Below, in pieces: positions 45,967 to 55,059 of a stretch of 64,000 nucleotides of DNA. Source of the DNA: Arthrobacter sp. ov407 (GTDB lineage: Bacteria > Actinomycetota > Actinomycetes > Actinomycetales > Micrococcaceae); NCBI RefSeq assembly GCF_900102895.1, contig NZ_FNGD01000009.1, forward strand, positions 62,001 to 126,000. Direction: 5' to 3'. Position numbers and translations under genes: made by a program. Each line of letters begins with the position of its first letter. Positions within the stretch are counted from its first letter, which is position 1. The notes under the pieces were generated by a model, which was not told the origin of the DNA, made no database searches, and worked only from the letters and a program-made list of their open reading frames with translations.

Positions 45967-47067
45967 GTGAGCAAAACGATGACCAGCACAGTTGAAACTG
46001 ACCCTGCCAGCACTGCGGTGCGGCTCCACGATCCTTCCGTCCGCGGCTTCGCCTCGGACAACTATTCCGGCGTGCACCCGGAGGTTCTCGCGGCCTTGGC
46101 CGCCGCCAACGAAGGCCACCAGGTCTCTTACGGCGAAGACGACTACACGGCGCGCCTGCAGCAACTGATGGAGGGGCACTTCGGTGAAGGCATCGAGTGC
46201 TTCCCCGTGTTCAACGGCACCGGCGCCAACGTCCTGTCCCTGCAGTCGCTGCTGCCGCGCTGGGGTGCCGTCATTTGCGCCTCCACCGCCCACATCAACA
46301 TGGACGAAAACGGTGCACCGGAGCGGATCGGCGGCATCAAGCTGCTGCAGGTCCCCACCCACGACGGCAAGCTCACGCCTGCACTGATCGACCAGGAAGC
46401 CTGGGGCTGGGGCGATGAGCACCGCGCCCAGCCGCTGGCCGTATCCATCACCCAGACCACCGAGCTCGGTACCTGCTACACCCCGGACGAGGTGCGGGCC
46501 ATCGCGGAGCATGTCCACGCAAAGGGCATGAAACTGCACATGGACGGCGCCCGGCTGGCCAACGCCGCCGCGCACCTGGGCGTTCCTCTGCGGGCCTTCA
46601 CCCGCGACGCCGGCGTGGACATCCTCTCCTTCGGCGGCACGAAGAACGGCCTGCTGTTCGGCGAGGTTGTGGTCGCCCTGAACCCCGAAGCGGCCCACGG
46701 CCTGGTGTACCTGCGCAAGATGAACATGCAGCTGGCGTCCAAGATGCGGTTCATGTCCGCTCAGTTCATTGCCCTCCTCGAGGGTGACCTGTGGTTGCGG
46801 TCGGCCTCGCACGCCAACGCCATGGCCGCCCGGCTGCGCGCCGGCGTTGAGGCTATCCCCGGCGTCGAACTGAGCCAGAAGACCGAGTCCAACGGTGTCT
46901 TCGCCGTCCTGCCTCCCGGGGTCGCGGACCGGCTGCGCAAGTCCTTCCGCTTCTACGACTGGAACGAGGCGGCCCGCGAGGTCCGCTGGATGTGTTCCTT
47001 CGACACCACCGAGGAAGACGTTGATTCCTTCATTGCGGCCATCAAGCGCGAGCTCGCCGGCGCCTGA
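45967..47067 (+). CDS. ltaE: low-specificity L-threonine aldolase
   Basis: This PLP enzyme cleaves threonine or allo-threonine to glycine and acetaldehyde. The 366 residues have DNYSGVHPEVL, NGTGANVLSLQ, HMDGARLANA and the PLP lysine Lys226 in DILSFGGTKNG. The GTG start lies six bases after TAGACT (45955-45960), which is 17 bases from a TTAGCC box, so the transcript is probably leaderless. Confidence 0.92.
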   Translation: MSKTMTSTVETDPASTAVRLHDPSVRGFASDNYSGVHPEVLAALAAANEGHQVSYGEDDYTARLQQLMEGHFGEGIECFPVFNGTGANVLSLQSLLPRWGAVICASTAHINMDENGAPERIGGIKLLQVPTHDGKLTPALIDQEAWGWGDEHRAQPLAVSITQTTELGTCYTPDEVRAIAEHVHAKGMKLHMDGARLANAAAHLGVPLRAFTRDAGVDILSFGGTKNGLLFGEVVVALNPEAAHGLVYLRKMNMQLASKMRFMSAQFIALLEGDLWLRSASHANAMAARLRAGVEAIPGVELSQKTESNGVFAVLPPGVADRLRKSFRFYDWNEAAREVRWMCSFDTTEEDVDSFIAAIKRELAGA

Positions 47068-47139
47068 GCCCTGCACGGCTTCCCCTGCCCGGCGGCGAGC
47101 CTGCCGGGCAGGGGCCTGGCCGTTGCATAGCCTTCCAAG

Positions 47140-47787
47140 GTGAGCTCCCTCGATCAGGTTCCGGCAGATTTCCTCTTCGCCTTGGGGACCCTTCGACAGG
47201 CACGCTGCCGCAGCGAGCTGCACCTGGACGAAATTCCGGCACCGTCGCGGCTGGCGCCGTTCGCAGTGGCTCTGGGGGCCGAGGTGATCGGACCGGGCGA
47301 GTCCCCCGCCGGCGGGCCGGTCCACGGCCCGGCCGCCGCGGCCCTGGCGCGGGCGTCAGGCAGCGACGACGTCGAACTGGCCACCGGCCGCTTTATTCTG
47401 CTCCACGATCCCGACGGCTCCGCCGTGTGGGACGGGGAGTTCCGGATCGTCACCTACATCCGTGCCCAGCTGGAAGCCGAGATGGGCAACGACGAGCTCC
47501 TGGGGTCCGTGGCCTGGACGTGGCTGGTCGAGGCGCTGGATAACCATCAGGCCCCGTACCGCTCCGCCGGCGGCACCGCCACCAGGGTGCTCTCGGAGAG
47601 CTTTGGAACATTATCGGACCGGCCGAATTCAATCGACATTGAGCTCCGCGCCTCCTGGACCCCGGCCACCCCGGACATCACCTCGCACCTTGAGGCGTGG
47701 TCGGACATGGTCTGCACCTTCGCCGGACTGCCGCCACTGCCCGAGGGCGTGACGCCCCTTCCCCGGCGCCCCCGCGGACACGCATGA
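47140..47787 (+). CDS. DUF3000-family protein
   Basis: The 215-residue protein fits the actinobacterial DUF3000 family, usually found beside ribonuclease D. Features are VPADFLFALGTLRQARCR, LHLDEIPAPSRLAPFA and WTWLVEALDNHQAPYR. No catalytic residues are apparent. The start is GTG at 47140; 61 bases separate it from rnd, so co-transcription is likely. Confidence 0.85.
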   Translation: MSSLDQVPADFLFALGTLRQARCRSELHLDEIPAPSRLAPFAVALGAEVIGPGESPAGGPVHGPAAAALARASGSDDVELATGRFILLHDPDGSAVWDGEFRIVTYIRAQLEAEMGNDELLGSVAWTWLVEALDNHQAPYRSAGGTATRVLSESFGTLSDRPNSIDIELRASWTPATPDITSHLEAWSDMVCTFAGLPPLPEGVTPLPRRPRGHA

Positions 47788-47848
47788 GGCGCCTGTTCGG
47801 CCACGGTCACGGCCTTAGACGCCATGTTGTCGGTAAACTGTAGAGACC

Positions 47849-49207
47849 ATGACCCCTCAGAATCCGGAAATCAGCACGGCCGGCGCCATTCGCAATACGG
47901 CCGAGGCCGCTGACACCACAGCCCACATCACCGTGGAAGGCTTCGACAGCCTGGTCCCTGAAGTAATCGACCTCGACGTTCCCCGCGACGGCGTGCCGCT
48001 GGTCATTGAAACCCAGTCCGGACTCGAACGCTGCGCCGCGGCCCTCGCCGCCGGCCACGGCCCTGCGGGCGTGGACGCGGAGCGGGCCTCAGGCTTCCGC
48101 TACGGCCAGCGCGCCTTCCTGGTCCAGATCCGGCGCGAAGGCTCCGGGACCTGGCTGATCGATCCAGAACCCTTCGGGGACCTGAGCATCATCAATGACG
48201 CATTGCGCGGCGTCGAATGGATCCTGCACGCCGCCAGCCAGGACCTGCCCTGCCTGTCCGAACTCGGCATGTGGCCGGACAAACTCTTTGACACCGAGCT
48301 CGCCGCGCGTCTGGCCGGGTTGCCCCGGGTGGGCCTCGCCGCCGTCATCGAACAGCTCTTGGGCTTCGGCCTGGCGAAGGAACACTCCGCCGCCGACTGG
48401 TCCACCCGCCCGCTGCCGGAACCGTGGCTGCGCTATGCGGCGCTCGACGTCGAAGTCCTCACCGAACTGCGCGAGGAACTAATCGAACTCCTCGTGGCGG
48501 ACGAAAAACTGGAATACGCCGAGCAGGAATTCGCCGCCATCCTCGAGGCCGGACAGGCCCCGCCCCGCGTTGATCCGTGGCGCAAGACGTCCGGGCTCCA
48601 CCAGATCCGGGACCGCCGCCAACTGGCCGCAGTCCGGGAGCTGTGGCTGGAACGCGATTCACTGGCCCAGAAGCGCGACGTCGCCCCTGGCCGGCTGATC
48701 CCCGACTCCGCCCTCGTCGCCGCCGCCAAGGCAATGCCCTCCACTGTTCCCCAGCTCCTGGGCACCAAGGGCTTCCACGGCCGCGCCGCGCAGCGCGAGG
48801 CACCCCGCTGGCTGCGCTGCATCGGAATGGCCAGGGCCCTTGAGGACCTGCCGCCGCTGCACCTGCCCACCAACGCGCCCCCACCCCCGCGCGTCTGGGC
48901 GGACCGGGACCCGGAGGCGGCTGCCAGGCTTGCCACCGCCCGTCCGAAACTCCAGGCCAGGGCCGAGGAACTGAACCTGCCAGTGGAAAACCTGCTAACT
49001 CCGGACTACCTTCGGCGGGTCGCATGGCGTCCGCCGGCTGAGCTCAGCGAGGAAGGCGTGGCCGAGGAACTGGCGAACCTCGGGGCGCGCCAGTGGCAGA
49101 TCGAAATTGCTGCTCCGCTCATTGCCGAGGCCTTCCTGCACCCCGAGCCGCTGCCCGTGAAGGAGCCCAAGGCCCCCGCGGAGACGCCATCGGGTTCCAC
49201 GCTCTAG
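47849..49207 (+). CDS. rnd: ribonuclease D with HRDC domain
   Basis: This 452-residue protein has a DEDD 3'-5' exonuclease domain: AGVDAERASGFRYG (DxE), ASQDLPCLSELGM (Asp) and RYAALDVEVLTEL (Asp with Tyr four residues before), followed by an HRDC RNA-binding domain (LWLERDSLAQKRDVAPGRLI). It trims tRNA and other RNA 3' ends. A TAAACT box ends nine bases before the ATG. Actinobacterial members have a long C-terminal HRDC-like part, as here. Confidence 0.92.
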   Translation: MTPQNPEISTAGAIRNTAEAADTTAHITVEGFDSLVPEVIDLDVPRDGVPLVIETQSGLERCAAALAAGHGPAGVDAERASGFRYGQRAFLVQIRREGSGTWLIDPEPFGDLSIINDALRGVEWILHAASQDLPCLSELGMWPDKLFDTELAARLAGLPRVGLAAVIEQLLGFGLAKEHSAADWSTRPLPEPWLRYAALDVEVLTELREELIELLVADEKLEYAEQEFAAILEAGQAPPRVDPWRKTSGLHQIRDRRQLAAVRELWLERDSLAQKRDVAPGRLIPDSALVAAAKAMPSTVPQLLGTKGFHGRAAQREAPRWLRCIGMARALEDLPPLHLPTNAPPPPRVWADRDPEAAARLATARPKLQARAEELNLPVENLLTPDYLRRVAWRPPAELSEEGVAEELANLGARQWQIEIAAPLIAEAFLHPEPLPVKEPKAPAETPSGSTL

Positions 49208-49232
49208 CAGGTCCTCCCGGGACTGCTCCTTT
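49206..49232 (+). terminator. terminator after rnd
   Basis: A hairpin AGCAG(G)TCC/GGACTGCT with one bulged base begins in the stop codon of rnd and is followed by CCTTTTCC. It is a moderate intrinsic terminator. Confidence 0.5.
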
Positions 49233-49247
49233 TCCTCCTTGTCAGCC

Positions 49248-49267
49248 ATGTTACTGGCGAGTAACAT
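49248..49267. promoter_or_regulatory. 20-bp inverted repeat upstream of the beta-oxidation genes
   Basis: ATGTTACTGGCGAGTAACAT is a perfect eight-base dyad around GGCG. It lies 90 bases before the GTG of the thiolase gene. Such GTTACT/AGTAAC sites suit TetR-family regulators of fatty-acid degradation, which respond to acyl-CoA; this is inference. Confidence 0.6.
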
Positions 49268-49357
49268 AAGTCATGATGTCGCCCGGATCCCTCCAGCCTG
49301 TGGCAAGCCCTGCCACCGGCGGGGTTCCGGCAACCATGTCTCAATGAGGAGTATCAG

Positions 49358-50680
49358 GTGAGCCAAGCCCACAGCAGTGGAACCCCCAGCAGCGCGAGTC
49401 CCCGCACCGCGGGTCCCCGCGCCGTCCGCGACGTCGTCTTTGTCGACGGCGTCCGCACCCCGTTCGGCCGCGCGGGCGAAAAAGGCATCTACGCCGGCAC
49501 CCGCGCCGACGACCTCGTGGTCAAGTGCATCCGCGAACTGATGCGCCGCAACCCCTCGCTTCCGGCGGACCGGATCGACGAGGTCGCGATCGCCGCCACC
49601 ACCCAGACCGGCGACCAGGGGCTGACCATCGGCCGCACCGCCGCCCTGCTGGCCGGACTCCCCCGGACGGTGCCCGGTTTCGCGATCGACCGGATGTGCG
49701 CCGGCGCCATGACGGCCGTAACCACGACGGCGAGCGGCATCGGCTTCGGCGCGTACGACGTCGTGATCGCCGGCGGCGTGGAACACATGGGCAACCACCC
49801 GATGGGCGCAGGCTCCGACCCCAACCCGCGCTTCATGGCCGAACGGATCGTGGACCCCGCCGCCCTGAACATGGGGAACACGGCCGAGAACCTGCACGAC
49901 CGCTTCCCGGCCATCACCAAGGACCGCACCGACGCCTACGCCGTCGCCTCGCAGGCCAAACTCGCCGCGGCCTACGCCAACGGCCAGATCCAGCCCGACC
50001 TCGTGCCCGTCGCCACGATGAAGCCGGGCCGGGGCTGGACCGTCAACACCGTGGACGAACCCCCGCGCCCCGGAACCTCACTCGGGGACCTGGCCGCCCT
50101 CAAGACCCCGTTCCGCGCCCACGGCCGGGTCACGGCGGGCAACGCCGCCGGCCTGAACGATGGCGCAACGGCCGCCCTGCTGGCCTCCGCCGATGCTGCC
50201 GAGGAACTTGGGCTGCCGGTCAGGATGCGCCTGGTCGCCTACGCCTTTGCCGGTGTGGAACCCGAAGTCATGGGCATCGGCCCGGTCCCGGCCACCGAAA
50301 AGGCCCTCAAGAACGCCGGACTCGGCATCGGGGACATCGGACTGTTCGAAATCAACGAGGCCTTCGCCGTCCAGGTCCTCAGCTTCCTGGACCACTTCGG
50401 GATCGCCGACGACGACCCCCGGGTCAACCGCTACGGCGGGGCGATCGCCGTCGGGCACCCGCTGGCGTCCTCCGGGGTCAGGCTGATGAACCAGCTGGCC
50501 CGGCAGTTCGAGGAGGACCCCTCGGTCCGCTTTGGCATGACCACGATGTGCATCGGCCTGGGCATGGGCGCCACCGTAATCTGGGAGAACCCGCATCACG
50601 CGGATTACGGCATCGAAGCACCCGTCATCGAAGCACAGCACGCAGAGACCACGACCACCAAGACTGGAGCCACAGCATGA
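49358..50680 (+). CDS. fadA: acetyl-CoA C-acyltransferase (thiolase)
   Basis: The 440-residue thiolase catalyses the last step of beta-oxidation. The acylated Cys114 is in DRMCAGAMTAV, the base His in VGHPLASSGVRL and the second Cys in TMCIGLGMGATV; NEAFAVQVL and NAAGLNDGATA are also conserved. The start is GTG 49358 with a variable Ser/Gly start. Its stop overlaps the fadB start (ATGA), as in paired alpha/beta subunits. Confidence 0.93.
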   Translation: MSQAHSSGTPSSASPRTAGPRAVRDVVFVDGVRTPFGRAGEKGIYAGTRADDLVVKCIRELMRRNPSLPADRIDEVAIAATTQTGDQGLTIGRTAALLAGLPRTVPGFAIDRMCAGAMTAVTTTASGIGFGAYDVVIAGGVEHMGNHPMGAGSDPNPRFMAERIVDPAALNMGNTAENLHDRFPAITKDRTDAYAVASQAKLAAAYANGQIQPDLVPVATMKPGRGWTVNTVDEPPRPGTSLGDLAALKTPFRAHGRVTAGNAAGLNDGATAALLASADAAEELGLPVRMRLVAYAFAGVEPEVMGIGPVPATEKALKNAGLGIGDIGLFEINEAFAVQVLSFLDHFGIADDDPRVNRYGGAIAVGHPLASSGVRLMNQLARQFEEDPSVRFGMTTMCIGLGMGATVIWENPHHADYGIEAPVIEAQHAETTTTKTGATA

Positions 50681-52854
50681 GCGCCGCTGATTTCCGCAAG
50701 CTTGCCGACCTCTTCCCGAACGAGACGGTCACCCACTCCTATGTCCAGGACATTGAACTGCCGCCCGTCAACGGCAAGAGCCCCGGCATCTTCGCACTGG
50801 TCACTCTCGACAACGGTCTGGACCACTCCAAGCCCACCACGCTCGGACCCAACACGCTGATCGAACTCGGCACGGTCCTGGAAGGGCTCAAGGAACGCGC
50901 CGCCCGCGGCGAGATTGCCGGCGTCGGCGTCACCGGCAAGCCGTACTTCCTCGTGGCCGGCGCCGACCTGTCAACGGTCAAGTCCGTCAGCGGACGCGAA
51001 CAGGGCCGGTGGATGGCCCAGCTGGGCCACGACGTCTACGCCACCCTGGCCGGCCTGGGCGTGCCGAGCTTCGCGTTCATCAACGGCCTGGCCCTGGGCG
51101 GCGGCCTGGAGATCGCACTGCAGTCCACCTACCGCACAGTCTCCACCAGCGCCGGCGCGCTGGCCCTTCCCGAGGCGTTCATCGGACTCATACCGGGCTG
51201 GGGCGGGGTCTACATCCTGCCGCGGCTGATCGGGCCAGAGAACGCCCTCAAGGTGATGATCGAAAACCCGCTGACCAACAACCGCACCCTCACCGGGCCA
51301 CAGGCCTACCAGCTCGGCATGGCGGACGCGATGTTTGAACCGGCCGACTTTGTGGAACAGTCCCTTGCTTGGGCCGCGAAAGTCATTGCCGGCACCGTGG
51401 CGCCGGAGCGGGCGAACGCGGTGGACCCTTCCGCTCCCGAGGTCGCCGCACGCTGGGCGGCCGCCGTCGCCAAGGGCAGGGCCTTTGTGGAGGCCAAGAC
51501 CTCCAACGCCTCACCGGCGCCGGCCAAGGTCCTGGACGTCATGGAAGCTAACCGCACCCTAACCCAAGCGCAGTCCGCCGAGCTCGAATGCGAGACGCTG
51601 GCGGACCTCATGCAGACCGACGAGTTCCGCTCCACCGTCTACGCCTTCCTGGACCTCGTGCAGCGGCGCTCCAAGCGTCCCGCCGGCGCCCCGGACCGCA
51701 AGCTCGCCCGCCCGGTGACAAAGATCGGCGTCGTGGGCGCCGGGCTGATGGCGAGCCAGCTGGCACTGCTCTTCGCCCGCCAGCAAAAGGTTCCGGTTGT
51801 GCTGACGGACATTGACCAGGCCCGCGTGGACAAGGGTGTGGGCTACGTCCACGCCGAGGTGGACAAGCTGCTCGCGAAGGGACGGATCAGCCCCGACGCC
51901 GCCAACCGCACCCGCGCGCTCGTCACGGGATCTGTTTCCAAGGAGGCCTTCGCCGACGCCGACTTCGTCATTGAGGCGGTCTTTGAGGAACTCAACGTCA
52001 AAAAGCAGGTCTTCAAGGAAGTCGAGGCGATCGTCTCGGCAGAGTGTATCCTTGCCACGAACACGTCCTCGCTGTCCGTCACGGCGATGGCGGAGGACCT
52101 GGAGCACCCGGAGCGCCTGGTTGGCTTCCACTTCTTCAACCCGGTGGCCGTGATGCCGCTGCTGGAGATCGTGCGCGCGCCGAGGACCGACGACGCCGTA
52201 CTGGCCACCGCGTTCGAGCTCGCCAAGGGACTCAAGAAGTCCGCCGTACTGGTCAAAGACGCCCCGGCGTTCGTGGTCAACCGCGTCCTGCTGCGCCTCA
52301 TGGGTGAAGTCACCGCGGCCTTCGACGAGGGCACGCCCGCCGAAGTGGCGGATAACGCGCTGCGTCCGATGGGCCTGCCCATGACTCCGTTTGTGCTCGG
52401 TGCCATGGTGGGCCTGCCCGTTGCCCAGCACGTCCAGGAATCGCTGCACGCGGCGTTCGGGGACCGCTTTAGAGTCTCGGAGAACCTGCAGGCGCTGATC
52501 GACAATGGCGTGACGTCCATTTGGGCCGTGCAGAATGGGACGCCGGTGCCGGGTCCGGACGGCAAGCCGTTCATCCCGGCCGGAACGCTGGCGCTGATGT
52601 CCTTCGGCAGCTCACCGTCCACCGGCGAAGAGGTGCTCCGCCGGACGCAGGACGCGCTGGCGGAGGAAATCGGACTCATGCTCGAGGAGGGCGTCGTGGC
52701 CGGCCCCGAGGACATCGACCTCTGCATGATCCTCGGCGCGGGCTGGCCGATGTTCCTGGGCGGTATCACCCCGTACCTGGATCGGGTGGGCGCCTCGGAG
52801 CGGGTCAACGGGAAGAAATTCCTGGCCCCGGGGGTGGCGTCCGAACCGGCGTAA
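50677..52854 (+). CDS. fadB: multifunctional fatty-acid oxidation protein (enoyl-CoA hydratase/3-hydroxyacyl-CoA dehydrogenase)
   Basis: The 725-residue protein joins an enoyl-CoA hydratase domain (about 20-230; INGLALGGGLEIALQSTYR, LPEAFIGLIPGWGGVYILP) and a 3-hydroxyacyl-CoA dehydrogenase (Rossmann fold KIGVVGAGLMASQLALLFA, catalytic HFFNPVAVMPLLE, then the two dimerisation domains). It interacts with the adjacent thiolase in a complex. The frame is open for 384 codons upstream, but those overlap the thiolase and are a shadow. The ATG at 50677 is the family start. Confidence 0.92.
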   Translation: MSAADFRKLADLFPNETVTHSYVQDIELPPVNGKSPGIFALVTLDNGLDHSKPTTLGPNTLIELGTVLEGLKERAARGEIAGVGVTGKPYFLVAGADLSTVKSVSGREQGRWMAQLGHDVYATLAGLGVPSFAFINGLALGGGLEIALQSTYRTVSTSAGALALPEAFIGLIPGWGGVYILPRLIGPENALKVMIENPLTNNRTLTGPQAYQLGMADAMFEPADFVEQSLAWAAKVIAGTVAPERANAVDPSAPEVAARWAAAVAKGRAFVEAKTSNASPAPAKVLDVMEANRTLTQAQSAELECETLADLMQTDEFRSTVYAFLDLVQRRSKRPAGAPDRKLARPVTKIGVVGAGLMASQLALLFARQQKVPVVLTDIDQARVDKGVGYVHAEVDKLLAKGRISPDAANRTRALVTGSVSKEAFADADFVIEAVFEELNVKKQVFKEVEAIVSAECILATNTSSLSVTAMAEDLEHPERLVGFHFFNPVAVMPLLEIVRAPRTDDAVLATAFELAKGLKKSAVLVKDAPAFVVNRVLLRLMGEVTAAFDEGTPAEVADNALRPMGLPMTPFVLGAMVGLPVAQHVQESLHAAFGDRFRVSENLQALIDNGVTSIWAVQNGTPVPGPDGKPFIPAGTLALMSFGSSPSTGEEVLRRTQDALAEEIGLMLEEGVVAGPEDIDLCMILGAGWPMFLGGITPYLDRVGASERVNGKKFLAPGVASEPA

Positions 52855-52884
52855 ATCCGGCCTACGCCGGCCGGGAGCCGGCCG

Positions 52885-52905
52885 GGAGCCGGATTGCACG
52901 GCTCC
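52885..52905. terminator. weak hairpin between fadB and the TetR gene
   Basis: The stem GGAGCCG/CGGCTCC with a seven-base loop lies in the convergent gap, next to an 11-base direct repeat of GCCGGGAGCCG. It lacks a T-run on the plus strand. Confidence 0.35.
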
Positions 52906-52975
52906 GCCTTGTGGCGCCGCTGCCTGGACTTTGGTCCGGGCGGCGGCGTCGCTGTCGTTGACGCCTAAGCGACGA

Positions 52976-53629
52976 TCATGTTCCGGGCGCCAGCGCGGCC
53001 TCGAGGACCATCCGCCGCAGCCACGCGAGGTAGCGCTGCGGCGTCCAGCCGGCCTGCACCACGAGGTGCTCATACTGGTACGGGGAGGTCAGGAGCCACA
53101 GGGTCAAGGCCACTTCTTCCAGTGGAATATCGGACCGAAGCCCGCCACGCTGCTGCAGCAATCGGGCGACCTTCAGGAAGTCCGTCCGGATACGCTCCTG
53201 CAAGCCGGCATGCGCAGACGCAAGCTCCGGGTCGCCCTGCGCGGCAGCGGCCATGGCCTGCCACAACCGCCCGATCCTGCCGTTGAGTTCCGCCGCGAAG
53301 GAGGCCAGGCCGAGCAGGCCGGTCCGGGCGTCCTCCTCAGCCAGCACGGCTTGCGCCTCCGGCACTTCAAGGATGGACCGCCCGCCGTCCTCGCCGGCTG
53401 ACGCCGCCTCCAGGGCAGCGAGCAGCAGCCGCTTCTTGGGCCCGTGGGCCTGGACCGTTTCAACGGAAACACCGGCGTCGGCCGCGATGGCACCCAGCGT
53501 CGTTGCCGTGAAGCCCTTCTCCGCAAAGCAGCGGCCAGCTGATTCGAGCACGCGTTGGCGCGTGGCGGAAGCCTGCTCTTCGCGCAACGCGGACCGGTAG
53601 CGCCTCGGACGGGAAGTTTCAATTGCCAT
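52976..53629 (-). CDS. TetR-family transcriptional regulator
   Basis: The 217-residue protein has the TetR DNA-binding start (about residues 12-58; ESAGRCFAEKGFTATTLGAI and AADAGVSVETVQAH) followed by an all-helical ligand domain. The start at 53629 is used because the family begins near MAIETSRPRRYRS; the frame is open to 53671. It diverges from a glycosyltransferase gene, and a palindrome (53636-53650) between them is the likely operator for both. Confidence 0.9.
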   Translation of the reverse strand: MAIETSRPRRYRSALREEQASATRQRVLESAGRCFAEKGFTATTLGAIAADAGVSVETVQAHGPKKRLLLAALEAASAGEDGGRSILEVPEAQAVLAEEDARTGLLGLASFAAELNGRIGRLWQAMAAAAQGDPELASAHAGLQERIRTDFLKVARLLQQRGGLRSDIPLEEVALTLWLLTSPYQYEHLVVQAGWTPQRYLAWLRRMVLEAALAPGT

Positions 53630-53635
53630 ATTGAC

Positions 53636-53650
53636 TACTGTCTCACAGTA
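53636..53650. promoter_or_regulatory. TACTGT-CTC-ACAGTA palindrome, TetR operator candidate
   Basis: Two six-base half-sites, TACTGT and ACAGTA, surround a three-base centre and lie seven bases beyond the regulator start and 41 bases before the glycosyltransferase start. The position allows repression of both divergent promoters. Confidence 0.65.
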
Positions 53651-53691
53651 ATGAAAACTGATGCAACGCACTCATCCAATAAGGAGACACC

Positions 53692-55041
53692 ATGGCATCG
53701 GTACTCGTCTGCTCCAGCCCTTTGGTCGGCCACGTCACGCCGATGCTTGCGGTTGCCGCCGGCCTCGTTGAACACGGACATGACGTCCGCTTCCTCACCG
53801 GCAAGCGCTTCGAACGCCAGGTGTCCCGGACCGGCGCTTCGTTTATCCCGCTGCCCCCGGAAGCAGATTTCGATGACACCAGCCTGGATGCCGCCTTCCC
53901 AGGCCGCGTCGGCCTGAAGGGCCCAAAGGGGATCCGCTTCGATATCCAGGAGATCTTCATGCGCCCGGGCAAGGCCCAACACCAGGCCATCCTGGCGGCA
54001 TCCGCGGAACGCCGCGTCGATGCCGTCCTGGCCGAATCACTGTTCATGGGTGCCGCGCTGCTGCTGTCCGGGCCGGCGGTCAACCGTCCGGCGGTCATCA
54101 ACTGCGGAATCGTTCCGCTCAGCCTCGCCAGCCGCGATACCGCCCCGTACGGGCTGGGCATCGAGCCGATGCCGGGGTTGCCCGGCCGGGTGCGGAATCG
54201 GGCCATGCAGGCCCTGACCGAAAAAGTGGTCTTCGGCCCGGTGCAGAAGTACGCCAATGAGATCTCCAGGGATGTCACCGGGTCCCCCTTCCCGACCTTC
54301 TTCATGGACTGGCCGCGCGCCGCGGACCATATCGCCCAGTTCACCGTTGCGGACTTTGAATACCCGCGCTCCGACCTCCCCGGGACGGTCCACTTTGTGG
54401 GCCCGGTGTCCCAGGGTGGGAAGAGCACTCCTGACGCGACGGGTAGTACGGCCACCTTGGGCGGGACGCCCGGGGCCGGGCTTCCCGCGTGGTGGTCCGA
54501 ACTCGACGCCGGCCGCCCCGTTGTCCATGTCACCCAGGGCACCGTTGCCAACGGGGATTTTGATGACCTGGTCCGGCCCACCCTGGAAGGCCTGGCGCAC
54601 GACGACGTCCTGGTGGTGGTCACCACCGGCGGCCGCCCCGTGGACGCGCTTTCCGGCCCGCTGCCCGACAACGTCCGTGTCGCCTCCTACCTGCCCTACG
54701 ACGAGCTGCTCCCCAAGACCGACGTCCTGGTCACCAACGGCGGATACGGCGGGGTGCAGTTCGCGCTGCGGCACGGCGTGCCGCTGGTCGTGGCTGGTCA
54801 GACAGAGGAAAAGGCCGAAGTGTCCGCCCGCGTGGCCTGGTCCGGCACCGGCATCAACCTCCGCACCAACCGGGCAACGCCCGAGGCCGTCGCCAAGGCT
54901 GTCCGCACCGTCCTGTCCAACAGCTCCTACCGGGAAGCAAGCGGCCGGATCGGCACCGCGATACGCGCCTCCCGCGGCGTCGATGAGCTGGCGGATCTGG
55001 TGGAGAGCGTCTGCAGCGATCGCTCCCTCGAACGGGAGTAG
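53692..55041 (+). CDS. macrolide-type glycosyltransferase (GT1/MGT family)
   Basis: This 449-residue GT-B enzyme resembles macrolide and flavonoid glycosyltransferases: VLVCSSPLVGHVTPMLAVAAGL at the acceptor domain and the donor-binding LPYDELLPKTDVLVTNGGYGG followed by QFALRHGVPLVVAGQTEEKAE in the C-terminal domain. Members attach a sugar to antibiotics or plant compounds, often inactivating them. The final step is in the cytoplasm. Control by the adjacent TetR regulator suggests induction by its acceptor. AAGGAG lies seven bases before the ATG. Confidence 0.88.
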   Translation: MASVLVCSSPLVGHVTPMLAVAAGLVEHGHDVRFLTGKRFERQVSRTGASFIPLPPEADFDDTSLDAAFPGRVGLKGPKGIRFDIQEIFMRPGKAQHQAILAASAERRVDAVLAESLFMGAALLLSGPAVNRPAVINCGIVPLSLASRDTAPYGLGIEPMPGLPGRVRNRAMQALTEKVVFGPVQKYANEISRDVTGSPFPTFFMDWPRAADHIAQFTVADFEYPRSDLPGTVHFVGPVSQGGKSTPDATGSTATLGGTPGAGLPAWWSELDAGRPVVHVTQGTVANGDFDDLVRPTLEGLAHDDVLVVVTTGGRPVDALSGPLPDNVRVASYLPYDELLPKTDVLVTNGGYGGVQFALRHGVPLVVAGQTEEKAEVSARVAWSGTGINLRTNRATPEAVAKAVRTVLSNSSYREASGRIGTAIRASRGVDELADLVESVCSDRSLERE

Positions 55042-55059
55042 CGGAAACCCCGGCCGGCG

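Noticed and set aside
48995..49267. 90-codon minus-strand frame at the rnd end
   Set aside because: Opposite strand of the end of rnd, no protein-like features.
49525..50676. 384-codon extension of fadB upstream
   Set aside because: It lies entirely inside the thiolase gene in another frame, has a Arg/Gly/His-rich shadow composition and no ribosome-binding site; fadB starts at the coupled ATG 50677.
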